Of a DNA stretch of 64,000 nt, positions 1 through 8,984 are shown piece after piece (the stretch's first letter is position 1; the number at the start of each line of letters is the position of its first letter). Origin of the DNA: Chloroflexota bacterium (GTDB taxonomy: Bacteria > Chloroflexota > Anaerolineae > Anaerolineales > Anaerolineaceae). The notes beneath the pieces are model-generated. The model worked only from the letters and a program-made list of their open reading frames with translations. It was not told where the DNA came from and ran no database searches. The position numbers and the translations under genes were made by a program. The stretch lies in contig JAKPNN010000022.1 in assembly GCA_029548365.1 (NCBI GenBank), positions 30,911 to 94,910 of the forward strand, read 5' to 3'.

Positions 1-353
1 AATTGATCGGTCAATCACCTGCTGAGATCAACCTGGCAGCGGTTGTCGTCACCGGCATTTCCGAGCTTGAAATCGAATGTCTCCCACAGGATTTGCCTGA
101 ACGCATTGAGGTTGATGCCACCCAATTGGTCGATATCGATAGCGCAATTCACGTAAAAGATATTAAATTATCGGATAAGATCACAATCTTGACCGATCCG
201 GAAGAACTCATTGCCAGTGTTACCTATGTCGCCATCGAAGAAGAACCAGCAGAGGAAGAAGGCGAACTCGCTGATCTGCTTGATAAAGATGTTGAGCCCG
301 ATGTCATTGAAAAGGGCAGAAGTGACGATGATCTCGAAAGCGAAGAAGAATAA
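1..353 (+). CDS. rplY: 50S ribosomal protein L25/Ctc, C-terminal part
   Basis: Partial gene; the start lies upstream of the window and the frame is open from the first bases. The visible 116 residues match the beta-rich C-terminal domain of the long (CTC-type) L25, with the typical stretch about lipid-like 'IEVDATQLVDID' followed by 'AIHVKDI', and an acidic Glu-rich tail common in this family. L25 binds 5S rRNA in the large ribosomal subunit. A perfect palindrome follows the stop and probably terminates the transcript. The family call is secure; the length and N-terminal domain cannot be judged. Confidence 0.88.
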   Translation, partial: LIGQSPAEINLAAVVVTGISELEIECLPQDLPERIEVDATQLVDIDSAIHVKDIKLSDKITILTDPEELIASVTYVAIEEEPAEEEGELADLLDKDVEPDVIEKGRSDDDLESEEE

Positions 354-380
354 TCTGTCCGGATTGTAAACGAAAAATCA

Positions 381-420
381 AAACAGAGATGCTCGCGAGC
401 ATCTCTGTTTCTTTTTATTT
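381..420. terminator. Bidirectional intrinsic terminator
   Basis: A perfect 30-bp palindrome (381-410, arms AAACAGAGATGCTCG and its complement) is followed by a T-rich tract on the plus strand and, read on the minus strand, by another T-rich tract. It lies between the convergent L25 and Nudix genes, so it probably serves both. Confidence 0.85.
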
Positions 421-425
421 TAGTG

Positions 426-1040
426 TTAACCGAACAAATTCAAAGCTTTCAGCAGTCCCAAAGTCATCTCTGCGCTTGCCCCCCACAACTGGTAGCCATC
501 ATAATGATCGAAGAAAATCACCGGATACTCACGTCCCTCGTAGTTGCGAAATTGAATGTGACGGTTTTCAGAATCAGCCAACCAGGAAATTGGAATTGAG
601 AAAATACTCTTCACTTCTTCCCTGGCGATTTTGATCTCATAGGGCCATGGGATTCGACCCACATAAATTCGCACCAGGAAACCAGTCAAAATGGGCATAT
701 CGCCCAAATGACCAAAAACATCGACATCCTCAGGTTTTACCCCAATCTCTTCTTGCATCTCCCGCAACGCGGTCTCACTAAGATCCTTATCTTCTTTTTC
801 ACGTGCTCCACCGGGAAAAGCGACCTGGCCGCGGTGATCTTCCACCGTATCAGAGCGTTGCGTCAGCAGGATATGCCAATCATTGTTGTATTCAAACAGG
901 GGGATCATCACAGCAGCGCGCCGGAATTGATCAAGCTGTTCACGGGTATACACGCCGCGATACCGGAGTGTGACATCCGCCTGGCAACTTTGAATCGCCT
1001 TTTGAATGCCACTTTGTGTCAGATGCAACATGCCTCCCAT
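426..1040 (-). CDS. Nudix hydrolase, CoA pyrophosphatase-like
   Basis: About 204 residues from the ATG at 1040. A complete Nudix box is visible (GGA-x5-D...ETALREMQEEIG), preceded by 'VAFPGG', the arrangement found in NudL/CoA pyrophosphatase-type hydrolases that split nucleoside diphosphate compounds using Mg or Mn. The exact substrate cannot be read from sequence. The open frame extends to 1094, but that part overlaps the upstream gene and looks non-conserved. ATGs at 1040 and 1031 are both possible; a GGGAGG sequence lies between them and is too close to the second one to be a good ribosome site. It is last in a leftward run of five genes and overlaps the end of the preceding gene. Confidence 0.8.
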   Translation of the reverse strand: MGGMLHLTQSGIQKAIQSCQADVTLRYRGVYTREQLDQFRRAAVMIPLFEYNNDWHILLTQRSDTVEDHRGQVAFPGGAREKEDKDLSETALREMQEEIGVKPEDVDVFGHLGDMPILTGFLVRIYVGRIPWPYEIKIAREEVKSIFSIPISWLADSENRHIQFRNYEGREYPVIFFDHYDGYQLWGASAEMTLGLLKALNLFG

Positions 1041-1546
1041 TTTAATACACTTGATAGAAGTTTCATGCCAGATACTACTGGATTGCACCGACACTGCGCC
1101 CTTGTCGAGGGAGCAAAAACCAGGTAACCCGGTTCACCGCCGATATCTTCAGGTGGAAAAGTCCGAGCTCCGTCCATACATACTGCACCTGAAAAGTCCC
1201 CGACTGAATCATCAATATTGACGATCTCGTTCTCGTGCTCCCACTCATCGCCTAAATCATTTGGAAAGAAAATTTCTTCCCTGACTGAAATTCTTTTTGA
1301 TACAAGATCTTCAAGAATGGCAACCGCTGCAGATTGGACCTGAAATGCATCTTCTTCGAAACACGGGGCATTGACGAACACCATCGATTTGATCTGCAGG
1401 ATGAAAAGGTGACTTTTTTTCAACCCACAAGCATGCTGGATGACATAATGCAAATCGAGCAAGGATGCCTTCTCGGATAGCCTGATCAGTCTCCAGATAA
1501 CAGGTTCAATAAGCATTAACGGTATCTTGAGATCGACAGTTTTCAT
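1019..1546 (-). CDS. pRiA4b ORF-3-like protein, C-terminus damaged
   Basis: 175 residues. The N-terminal half follows the plasmid pRiA4b ORF-3-like family: 'KIPLMLIEPVIWRLI', then 'LGDEWEHE' and 'GARTFPPEDIGGEPGY'. In this family the PPED-GG motif is followed by roughly 40 more conserved residues, but here the sequence leaves the family pattern right after it and ends within the start of the Nudix gene. The simplest reading is that a deletion or frameshift removed the true C-terminus. Biochemical function of the family is not established. It may no longer make a working protein. Confidence 0.6.
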   Translation of the reverse strand: MKTVDLKIPLMLIEPVIWRLIRLSEKASLLDLHYVIQHACGLKKSHLFILQIKSMVFVNAPCFEEDAFQVQSAAVAILEDLVSKRISVREEIFFPNDLGDEWEHENEIVNIDDSVGDFSGAVCMDGARTFPPEDIGGEPGYLVFAPSTRAQCRCNPVVSGMKLLSSVLKWEACCI

Positions 1547-1587
1547 TCGACTTGTTTATTTTTAATGATTCGTTCCTGCACACGAAT

Positions 1588-3498
1588 TTAAGGTTTTAAG
1601 GTCTTCTTGAAAAAATCCGTGATGGCGTTATAACAAATCACTTTATTGGCATATTTTTCAACGCCATGGCCCTCATCCTCAAACAGGAGCATTTCAATGT
1701 CTTTACCAATTTCTTGTAAATGTGCCACCAGGTCTTCCGATTCCTCCGCCACAACCCTGGGATCATTGCGTCCCTGGATCACCAGCATCGGCGCGTTGAG
1801 GTTCTCAATCGAGGTATTGGGTGAGCGGTCCTGCAAGAAAGCCAGATCCTCCGGATTGCCCGGGTCGCCCAGGACCATGCGATAATAAGGTTTCCACGTC
1901 GGTGGAATACGCTCGAGAAAGGTGATCAAATCATAAGGTCCAAACATATCCACAGCCGCCGACCATAATTCAGGATGCTTTCCCGCCAGGGTCAATGTCA
2001 TGTACCCCCCATAGGAGCGTCCAACAACACCCGCACGGCTAACATCCAGCCTATCATCCATGGACAATACTTGCGTCATAGCATGCACATGATCCAGGCG
2101 GTCCTTGCCGCCCCAATCGCGATCCACATGCTTCGTATAAGAAAGTCCGTAACCCACACTCCCTCGAACGTTTGGAACGAAGACCGCAAACCCCTGCAGG
2201 GTTAAAAATTGGATCAGCGGCATAGAAAACCAGGCGAAATCTGGCCTTTCCTGGCTCTGGGGTCCGCCGTGGATATAATACACAACCGGCCTCTTGCCCA
2301 CATAGCTCAATTCAGGTGAGGGCATGTACAGCCTGGCAGACGTGTGTAATCCGTCAAAGGATGTAAATGTGTAATCCTCGCCCCGAGAAAGCAGGTTCTG
2401 GGGAACACCCAGGATGACTTCATCCGTGTGGCGAACCACCCGGTCCCGGTCGACTCCCTCGATGGTGTAAATCTGGGTGGGCGATGTTGCAGTTGAAAAC
2501 GAAATAGCAAAGGCATCTCGCTCAGGGGTATACGCAATCGATTCCAAAACGCCATCAGAGAACACGCCTTTGCCAACCAGAACATTGACGACACACACCG
2601 TTTTTTCTGTCGGGTTATATTCTGCCTCGTAAGCCCAACTGGCGCCATCGATGTTAAAGTGCAGCAACAAACAACCCGTTTTTAATTTTTCCAGACCGGT
2701 GAATTCTCCAATGCCTTTATGCGACAAATCCCTGAATGAGACCGGCGTAACACGCTCAGGTGTTTGTAAGTCAAGATAGCCCAGGCTGTAAGTGTCTTCA
2801 AACAGGGCGTTGCTGAACACCACTCCCTGACCGTCATCAGTGAAGAATCCATCGCCAAAAGCCGTTAATGGAACTTCTTCACCCGCTTCTCGATCGGCTA
2901 AGGGCTTGCCATATAATAAGCGTAGCTCTTTGCCCCGCTCCCACAAATAGGCAACCGTATCTCCAGCCATATAACCCTCAACCAGCAGCATACGTGAATA
3001 ATCCTGATTGATGGCAGCCGGCCAGACGCTAAAGGGGCTGGCATAGATTTCCTCAACTTTGCCAAGCGCAAAATCGCAAAGATAGGTATGCATCATCCCC
3101 TCTTTGCGTGATTCCGCCTGGATCACGAACAAGTTTTGCTCAGCATCCACTGCCCCCAGGTGGCAACGGGTGTTTGCAAAGAAATTATCAAATGCCGGCT
3201 CGGGGAACCCTCCCTCAAGGGGAATCTGCATCGGGAGATAATTCTCATCACCATCCTGGTCGATCATCACCAAAATTTTATCCAGGTTTGGAAAGACTGC
3301 GAAGGATTCACCGCCAATGAGTAGTGGATTCTGGAGTGCAATATTGGGTGGTATCAGCGGAACCGGTACACTGCCGCCCTGTTTCATGACGTACAAACTA
3401 TGGTGACCACTCAAATTCGAGAGGAAATAAATCTGATCGCCAACCCATTTGGGACGCAAAAACAGGCGTGCTGAGAGCAAGGCTTCAATTCGATACAT
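1588..3498 (-). CDS. S9 family prolyl oligopeptidase / acylaminoacyl peptidase
   Basis: 636 residues with an N-terminal beta-propeller-like region (about 1-370) and a C-terminal alpha/beta hydrolase domain. The nucleophile motif GRSYGGY puts the serine at residue 495; the acid is probably Asp579 in 'QGRNDPRV' and the histidine His611 in 'EGHGV'. 'YIHGGPQSQ' before them supplies the oxyanion region. The family cleaves short peptides after proline or removes acylated N-terminal residues. No signal peptide is seen, so it is likely cytoplasmic. AAGGAG stands about 9 nt before the ATG. It follows the small membrane protein gene by 20 nt, so co-transcription is likely. Confidence 0.9.
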   Translation of the reverse strand: MYRIEALLSARLFLRPKWVGDQIYFLSNLSGHHSLYVMKQGGSVPVPLIPPNIALQNPLLIGGESFAVFPNLDKILVMIDQDGDENYLPMQIPLEGGFPEPAFDNFFANTRCHLGAVDAEQNLFVIQAESRKEGMMHTYLCDFALGKVEEIYASPFSVWPAAINQDYSRMLLVEGYMAGDTVAYLWERGKELRLLYGKPLADREAGEEVPLTAFGDGFFTDDGQGVVFSNALFEDTYSLGYLDLQTPERVTPVSFRDLSHKGIGEFTGLEKLKTGCLLLHFNIDGASWAYEAEYNPTEKTVCVVNVLVGKGVFSDGVLESIAYTPERDAFAISFSTATSPTQIYTIEGVDRDRVVRHTDEVILGVPQNLLSRGEDYTFTSFDGLHTSARLYMPSPELSYVGKRPVVYYIHGGPQSQERPDFAWFSMPLIQFLTLQGFAVFVPNVRGSVGYGLSYTKHVDRDWGGKDRLDHVHAMTQVLSMDDRLDVSRAGVVGRSYGGYMTLTLAGKHPELWSAAVDMFGPYDLITFLERIPPTWKPYYRMVLGDPGNPEDLAFLQDRSPNTSIENLNAPMLVIQGRNDPRVVAEESEDLVAHLQEIGKDIEMLLFEDEGHGVEKYANKVICYNAITDFFKKTLKP

Positions 3499-3518
3499 CT
3501 TTTTTAAACTCCTTTGAT

Positions 3519-3782
3519 CTAATGATTCATCTTTGGACTTAACCAGTATCCCAAACCCAGCAGCAATACTGAACCCAAAATTCCAAAACCCAGGTTAATC
3601 GTACCAACCTGCAAAAAGCGGATTGAAAGCAAATTGGCAGCAAAATGACCGCCAAAAAAACCGACTACACTGAGAACCAGGTAAAGCAGCAGGCGATACA
3701 AGCTGCCGCCCCGCCATAAATGCAGAAGGCTGCCCAATAACAACGCCATAAAAAACGAGAATACAACTCCAGGAAGGGTCAC
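3519..3782 (-). CDS. Small integral membrane protein, unknown function
   Basis: 87 residues with three hydrophobic segments (about 2-20, 27-48, 60-82) and little else; a Gly-Gly-His pair sits in the second. The length and glycine-rich helices resemble small transglycosylase-associated or GlsB-like membrane proteins, but I cannot assign a family. It lies between mnmA and the S9 peptidase with gaps of 36 and 20 nt, so it is probably expressed with them. Confidence 0.7.
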   Translation of the reverse strand: MTLPGVVFSFFMALLLGSLLHLWRGGSLYRLLLYLVLSVVGFFGGHFAANLLSIRFLQVGTINLGFGILGSVLLLGLGYWLSPKMNH

Positions 3783-3818
3783 CTTAATACTCCTTGAAAA
3801 CCATCCGTGTGATCGCAG

Positions 3819-4895
3819 TCACCAGGTTCGTTTGATAATACCGCCTCCCAGGCAAACTTCACCCTGGTAAAGGACAGCAAACTGTCCGGGGGTGATCCCA
3901 CGCAGCGGCTGATTAAATTCTAACCGAAATTCATCCATTGATGCCTCCTGCAGCTCTGCAGATACAGGGTTAGCCCGGTAGCGGATCATAACCTGGTATT
4001 GATCACCTTCTACAGGTGGCACACCAGAAATCCAGTTCGCCCTCGCGGTTTGAAGATGCCTGTTACCAGCATCTTTTGCATAACCAACGATCAAACGATT
4101 TGTCCGCGGGTCTTTGTCAATAACAAAATACGGCTCAGATGCCGCTATCCGGATCCCCCGACGCTGACCGATGGTATAAAAAGCCAGACCCTGGTGCTCG
4201 CCCAGGACCTCACCTGCCAGGTTGACAATCTCACCCGGTGCGGCGGCTTCAGGTGCATGCCTTTGCAGGAACGCGCGGTAATCTTCATCGTGTAAAAAGC
4301 ACAGATCCTGGCTCTCTTGCTGATCCGCCGCAGATAAATTCAACGCGCTGGCAAGCTTGCGTACATCGGCTTTTGTAAGGTCTCCCAGGGGCAGCAAACT
4401 GCGACTGAGCTGATGCTGACTGAGCATGGCCAGCACATAAGATTGGTCCTTTGCGCGATCAAGGCCGCGGAGCAACTCGACCTTGCCACTGGTTGCGCGT
4501 TTCAGACGGGCATAATGGCCTGTGGCAAAATAATCAGCTCCCTGGTCGAGTGCATACTCCTGCAACAAGCCCCATTTAATCTGCGGATTGCAAAACAGGC
4601 ATGGATTGGGTGTGAGCCCGCTCAAATACTGCTCAATAAAGGAGCGAATGACAACCCGGTGAAAATGCTCTCGCACATCCAGGCAGATAAAGGGGATGCC
4701 AATCTTCTTTGCTGTGGCGGCTGCCATTTCCGATTGTTCAAGCTCGGGATCAGCAACAGTCCTGGTATGGGGGTCATGCCAGGTTTGCATAAAGATTGCG
4801 GTAACGCGGTAGCCTGCCTCCAGCAAGCGCACAGCAGCAACTGCACTATCAACTCCGCCGCTCAAGGCGACAACCACATGTTTCACTGATTTCAT
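3819..4895 (-). CDS. mnmA: tRNA-specific 2-thiouridylase MnmA
   Basis: 358 residues, normal for the family. The PP-loop ATP-pyrophosphatase motif 'ALSGGVDSAV' is at residues 9-18. The two catalytic cysteines are recognisable in 'NPCLFCNPQIK' and 'SQDLCFLHD', and 'ATGHYARL' and 'GQRRGI' are standard. MnmA adds the 2-thio group to U34 of tRNAs for Lys, Glu and Gln in the cytoplasm, using sulfur relayed from a cysteine desulfurase; no desulfurase lies nearby. First gene of the leftward run that continues to the Nudix hydrolase. Confidence 0.96.
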   Translation of the reverse strand: MKSVKHVVVALSGGVDSAVAAVRLLEAGYRVTAIFMQTWHDPHTRTVADPELEQSEMAAATAKKIGIPFICLDVREHFHRVVIRSFIEQYLSGLTPNPCLFCNPQIKWGLLQEYALDQGADYFATGHYARLKRATSGKVELLRGLDRAKDQSYVLAMLSQHQLSRSLLPLGDLTKADVRKLASALNLSAADQQESQDLCFLHDEDYRAFLQRHAPEAAAPGEIVNLAGEVLGEHQGLAFYTIGQRRGIRIAASEPYFVIDKDPRTNRLIVGYAKDAGNRHLQTARANWISGVPPVEGDQYQVMIRYRANPVSAELQEASMDEFRLEFNQPLRGITPGQFAVLYQGEVCLGGGIIKRTW

Positions 4896-4976
4896 TCAAT
4901 CCAATTTTACCTTATCCTCACCAGGCACTGCTATAATGATTAATAAACAACCCTGAGAGATGATTTAGGACAACCT

Positions 4977-5783
4977 GTGATCCCATATACCGATACCCAT
5001 TGCCATTTAGATTTTGATAGATTTGAAAACGATCGTGAGCAGGTTCTCAAGCGAGCCTGGAAAGCCGGGTTGGTCTGGATACTTAACCCGGGTACAGACC
5101 TGAGCACCAACCAGGCCGCTATCGAACTGGCTAAAAAATACCCTGTCAGAATTAGTGCAGCAGTGGGCATCCATCCCAATTTTGGAAAGCCCTGGCGAAC
5201 TGAAATCCTTGTTAAATTACGTGAACAGGCTCAAGAAAAAGGCGTGGTCGCCATCGGGGAGATCGGTTTGGATTATTACCGTCAGCACACACCCTTTGAT
5301 CAACAGCGAAAAATGTTTGCTGACCAGCTCTCCCTGGCTGAAGAGTTGGCTTTACCGGTGATCCTGCATAACCGCGATGCAGAACACGACCTTCTTTCGA
5401 TTCTCAGAGAATGGTACCGGGGTTTACGCGCGGCATCCCATCCCCTTTCAGAAACGCCAGGTGTGTTTCACAGCTTCAGCTCAGATCTCGAGACAGCTAA
5501 AGCAGCCCTGGAGATGAACTTCTTGATTGGTGTCAGCGGCCCGGTGACTTTTACAAACGCTATCGATCGAAAAGTTGTCGTCCGCAATTTGCCTTTAGAA
5601 AGCCTCTTAATCGAAACTGATGCCCCCTATCTGACACCGCATCCTCACCGCGGAAAACGCAACGAACCTGCTTATATTCCCCTGATTGCAGAGGAAATTG
5701 CCCGCCTGCACAACACGAGCCCCAAACGGGTCGCAGAAATAACCTATGCGAATGCCCGAATATTGTTCAATATCCCTCTGTAA
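4977..5783 (+). CDS. tatD: TatD family metal-dependent hydrolase
   Basis: 268 residues. The metal-binding N-terminal 'TDTHCHLDF', 'AVGIHPNF', 'AIGEIGLDYY', 'VILHNRDAE', 'FHSFSSD' and 'LIETDAPYLTP' are the TatD landmarks in the expected order. The family comprises cytoplasmic 3'-5' DNA/RNA exonucleases and related phosphodiesterases. Start chosen at GTG 4977, because it has TTAGGA about 6 nt upstream and places the His-x-His motif at the usual distance. It is divergent from mnmA and convergent with the response regulator operon. Confidence 0.93.
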   Translation: MIPYTDTHCHLDFDRFENDREQVLKRAWKAGLVWILNPGTDLSTNQAAIELAKKYPVRISAAVGIHPNFGKPWRTEILVKLREQAQEKGVVAIGEIGLDYYRQHTPFDQQRKMFADQLSLAEELALPVILHNRDAEHDLLSILREWYRGLRAASHPLSETPGVFHSFSSDLETAKAALEMNFLIGVSGPVTFTNAIDRKVVVRNLPLESLLIETDAPYLTPHPHRGKRNEPAYIPLIAEEIARLHNTSPKRVAEITYANARILFNIPL

Positions 5784-5846
5784 GCAAAAAATAAAATAAT
5801 CCCGCCCGGTCAGGCGCCTGATCAAAATTTATTCTATGTTCAACAA

Positions 5847-6506
5847 TTAAAGATCAATGTAATCCTTTAAACTGTGGGTGATTGCATAGGCAGCCGCTTC
5901 AGCACGGTTTTTTACCCCCAATTTTGAAAGGATACTGCTGACATAATTCCGTACAGTACCTTCACCAAGAAATAACGCCTCCGCAATTTCACGGTTGGTT
6001 TTCCCTTCAGAAACAAGGGACAGGACATATTTTTCTTGCTGACTGAGACTTGCAAAGGCAGCAGCCTCTTCTTCTTTGACTGCGCGACGAACCTCCTGGA
6101 ACACCCTTTGAGTGACTGCCGGATCCAGCGGAGCTTCACCGCGATAGGCAGCCTCAATCGCTGAGATCAACCCTTCTGCGCCAATTTGTTTGAGAACATA
6201 TCCGCTGGCACCTGCGCGAATCGCCGAAAACAACATGTCATCCTCTGCATACGATGTCAGCATGACCACCCGAACGTTCGGCCAACGTTCTGTTATCTCA
6301 TGACAAGCCTCAATACCTGATGCCCCGGGTAAACGGATATCCATCAGAACCACATCAGGCTGGTATCGTTCCACCATCATGACGGCTTCTCTGGCTGTAC
6401 CAGCTTCAGCAACAACATCAAATTTATCGCTATGTTCCAACAGTGATTTCAACCCCAGGCGGACAACTTCATGGTCGTCAACCAGCAGGATCGTTTTCTT
6501 TTTCAT
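5847..6506 (-). CDS. NarL/FixJ-type response regulator
   Basis: 219 residues from the ATG at 6506. The receiver domain shows the acidic pair 'VDDHE', the phosphorylatable Asp in 'VVLMDIRLPG', the conserved Thr in 'MLTSYAE' and Lys in 'VLKQIG'. A C-terminal LuxR-type helix-turn-helix follows ('LSQQEKYVLSLVSEGKTNREI'-like, about residues 148-210). The open frame extends to a TTG at 6524, but AAAGGAGG lies 6 nt upstream of 6506, which decides the start. It follows the OmpR-type regulator by 14 nt. No histidine kinase lies in this part of the window, so its phosphodonor is unknown. Confidence 0.93.
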   Translation of the reverse strand: MKKKTILLVDDHEVVRLGLKSLLEHSDKFDVVAEAGTAREAVMMVERYQPDVVLMDIRLPGASGIEACHEITERWPNVRVVMLTSYAEDDMLFSAIRAGASGYVLKQIGAEGLISAIEAAYRGEAPLDPAVTQRVFQEVRRAVKEEEAAAFASLSQQEKYVLSLVSEGKTNREIAEALFLGEGTVRNYVSSILSKLGVKNRAEAAAYAITHSLKDYIDL

Positions 6507-6520
6507 CACAAGCCTCCTTT

Positions 6521-7249
6521 TCAATGGGAGTCTGATCGTTTGTAATTAACAAATCGATAACCCACACCTCGCTCAGTAAGTAAATAAACTGGATTGGCTG
6601 GATCTTTCTCGATTTTCTTGCGCAGATAGTTAATATATAGCCGTACATAGTGGGGTTCATCGCGATATTCATAACCCCAAACCTTGGTCAGGATCTGATC
6701 GTGAGTCAGAACCCAACCTGCATTCTGGACCAAATGATACAACAAGCGATATTCCGTCGGGCGCAGTTTGACCAGCTTGCCCTCCACCCAGACTTCACGC
6801 CTTCCAAAATCGATCTTCAACCGATCATCAACCTCGATCAAGCCCTGATCGTCCTCCTCAAAAGCAGCTCCACGGCGCAGAACTGCCCGCACTCGGCTGA
6901 CCAGTTCTCTCGGGCTGAAGGGTTTGGTTATATAATCATCCGCACCCAACTCCAGCCCCTTAACCTTGTCATCCTCCTCCCCCTTAGCTGTCAACATGAT
7001 GACAGGCACCTGGCTAACTTCACGAATAGTGCGTAAGACCTCAAACCCATCAATGTCGGGCATCATAACATCCAGAAGGATGAGGTCTGGCAGTGAATCG
7101 CGCAATCTTTCCAGCGCTTCGGTACCGTTGTAAGCTTCTACAACCTCAAATCCATCCTGTTCAAGATTCAACCGAATAAAACCTACCATTCGGCGTTCAT
7201 CATCGACCACTAAAATTCGAAATTTCCGGGAAGATTTTTCCAGCATCAT
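6521..7249 (-). CDS. OmpR/PhoB-type response regulator
   Basis: 242 residues. Receiver domain with 'VVDDER', phospho-acceptor Asp in 'ILLDVMMPD', 'MLTAKGEE' and '[11 protein letters not shown]', followed by a winged-helix DNA-binding domain ('[17 protein letters not shown]', '[16 protein letters not shown]'). Two ATGs stand in tandem at 7249 and 7246; AGGAG upstream is better spaced for the second. It resembles the RegX3/MtrA-like group, but the exact orthologue is not clear. It lies 22 nt after the PP2C phosphatase gene in the same operon, with no sensor kinase nearby. Confidence 0.93.
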   Translation of the reverse strand: MMLEKSSRKFRILVVDDERRMVGFIRLNLEQDGFEVVEAYNGTEALERLRDSLPDLILLDVMMPDIDGFEVLRTIREVSQVPVIMLTAKGEEDDKVKGLELGADDYITKPFSPRELVSRVRAVLRRGAAFEEDDQGLIEVDDRLKIDFGRREVWVEGKLVKLRPTEYRLLYHLVQNAGWVLTHDQILTKVWGYEYRDEPHYVRLYINYLRKKIEKDPANPVYLLTERGVGYRFVNYKRSDSH

Positions 7250-7271
7250 TGCTCCTGTTTATAAATACGGG

Positions 7272-8156
7272 TCATGCCAATCGCTCTATCAAGATCACAC
7301 TGATGTTATCCGGACCTCCACCATCATTGGCAGCCTTAACCAATTGGGTCGCGGCAGCATCAAGGTCTTCACCGTTTTGTATGATGTGCTGTAACTCCTG
7401 ATGGGTAACAACACCCCACAGCCCGTCGGAACAGATTATCAATCGTTCTCCAATTTCCAGTGAAAATTCACCAATGTCGGGTTCAAAGGGGTCTGACTGG
7501 CCCAAAGCTTTATACAGGACGCTGCGGTGTGAGTGAAATTCAGCGTCGTCCTCAGTTATTTCACCAAGATCTACCAGTCGTTTTACCAGTGTATGGTCAC
7601 GCGTGTGTAAGATAAGTGAACCATCCTTTTTAAGATGGTATAACCGGCTGTCACCAACGTGGGCAAAGAACAATTCATCGCCAAAAACCAGCACACAAGT
7701 TAGCGTGGTTCCTCCACCAGGAACTCGTTGAAGAACCAGTGTTTGCGCTTCTTCAACGGCATTTTTAAGATGTTCGCGTAAATCAGATGAAGTGAAAGTT
7801 CTCCGCTCAAAAAGTGTTCTATGGTACACATGGCTCATCATATATTGACTGATCCCCTGCGCCGCATAATTGCTGGCGATTTCTCCGCTTTGATGCCCCC
7901 CCATTCCATCTGCGACCAGGTAAAACCCAAAGGCGATGGGCATATCCAGCCCACTGATATGAGCGTTCAAAGTCAAGAGTGTGTCCTCGTTGTTGGGACG
8001 TTCTTTTCCTGTCGATTGACAACTGGCCACCCGATACTTCGTCTTCGCGATATCGATTTCTTGAGCAGCGCCAGCAACAAAGTCAACCCGACCCTTCGTC
8101 CGGTTGGGTGCCTCTTTCTTCTTATTCTTTGATATTTGTTTAATTATTTTTCGCAT
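7272..8156 (-). CDS. PP2C-type Ser/Thr protein phosphatase
   Basis: 294 residues. A basic N-terminal stretch of about 40 residues precedes a PP2C catalytic domain with 'RPNNEDTLL', 'VADGMGGHQSGE', 'GTTLTCVLVF', 'HVGDSRLY', 'SDGLWGVV' and 'DNISVILI'; the metal-binding aspartates are present. These cytoplasmic Mn/Mg-dependent phosphatases oppose Hanks-type kinases. The kinase encoded divergently at 8985 is the obvious partner (inference from context). It is downstream of an SH3-like membrane protein and upstream of two response regulators. Confidence 0.94.
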   Translation of the reverse strand: MRKIIKQISKNKKKEAPNRTKGRVDFVAGAAQEIDIAKTKYRVASCQSTGKERPNNEDTLLTLNAHISGLDMPIAFGFYLVADGMGGHQSGEIASNYAAQGISQYMMSHVYHRTLFERRTFTSSDLREHLKNAVEEAQTLVLQRVPGGGTTLTCVLVFGDELFFAHVGDSRLYHLKKDGSLILHTRDHTLVKRLVDLGEITEDDAEFHSHRSVLYKALGQSDPFEPDIGEFSLEIGERLIICSDGLWGVVTHQELQHIIQNGEDLDAAATQLVKAANDGGGPDNISVILIERLA

Positions 8157-8284
8157 GGATCATGCTCCATACCCATCCAAAGGACTTGACAGGAGTTTTA
8201 ATTCTACCGGATTTATCTCCCCATAACCAATCATGTTGTTGTACGAGCAAGGGCTGCATCATGGGTGTCGATTAATGTAAAGAT

Positions 8285-8791
8285 CTAATCAACATCTTCC
8301 TTAATTGGCGACAAAAAGTTGGCAGAAGACCAGCCATTTCGATTCCGGTCATAGGGCGCTTCTAAATGCCACCATGTATGCCCATCAACGGTTACAGGGC
8401 CATCAATCACCAAAAATACTTCCGAATCCATAGCTGAGAAATTAATCGCAGCTCCTAAGCCAGGCTCCCCCCGCATTCTCAAACCTGCGCCGCCCGTCCC
8501 GGTCACCTGGACATAAATACCAATCCCAATCACACCCTCAGGTAAGAAGAAAATTGATGTCGGGGTCGGGGTGGGCGTCCTGGTCGGATCAATTACCCTG
8601 GGTGTTAAGGTTGGTGCTGGAATCAGGGTTGTTTCAGGAATGGTACTGGCTCCGGTCGCCGGGTTACGACCAAAAAAAAGGATGACCAGCGATATCAAAA
8701 CCAATCCCACGGTAAGGATAGCCGCAGTCACAAGCGTGACGGGATTTAATATCGATTTTATTTTGTGGCGTTCGGGTCGGTCTGACATCAT
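8285..8791 (-). CDS. Membrane-anchored SH3-like domain protein
   Basis: 168 residues. A cytoplasmic N-terminus is followed by one membrane helix (about 16-41), a Thr/Pro-rich linker with repeats of 'TPTPTPT' (about 60-80), and an extracytoplasmic domain resembling bacterial SH3 (SH3b) folds: 'GLRMRGEPGLGA' matches the usual 'LNVRSGPG' position and 'WWHLEAP..RNGWSSANFL' the closing strands. Such domains commonly bind cell-surface polymers. First gene of the leftward signalling operon, divergent from the Ser/Thr kinase, which suggests a surface-sensing role; this is inference. Confidence 0.75.
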   Translation of the reverse strand: MMSDRPERHKIKSILNPVTLVTAAILTVGLVLISLVILFFGRNPATGASTIPETTLIPAPTLTPRVIDPTRTPTPTPTSIFFLPEGVIGIGIYVQVTGTGGAGLRMRGEPGLGAAINFSAMDSEVFLVIDGPVTVDGHTWWHLEAPYDRNRNGWSSANFLSPIKEDVD

Positions 8792-8984
8792 TTTTCGTCG
8801 CTCTGGTACTCGTCGTCAGGTGTTCATGGTAATTATAACTTATCCTTCAGGATGACGACAAATTATCACCAGTAATCCCCTGGCGTACTTGTCATTGGAT
8901 ACACCGATCTCCATCACGAGGATCCCAACCCGAAGCCATCAACCTGAACCACTTTTGATCACCTGTTAGATATGATATACTTTT

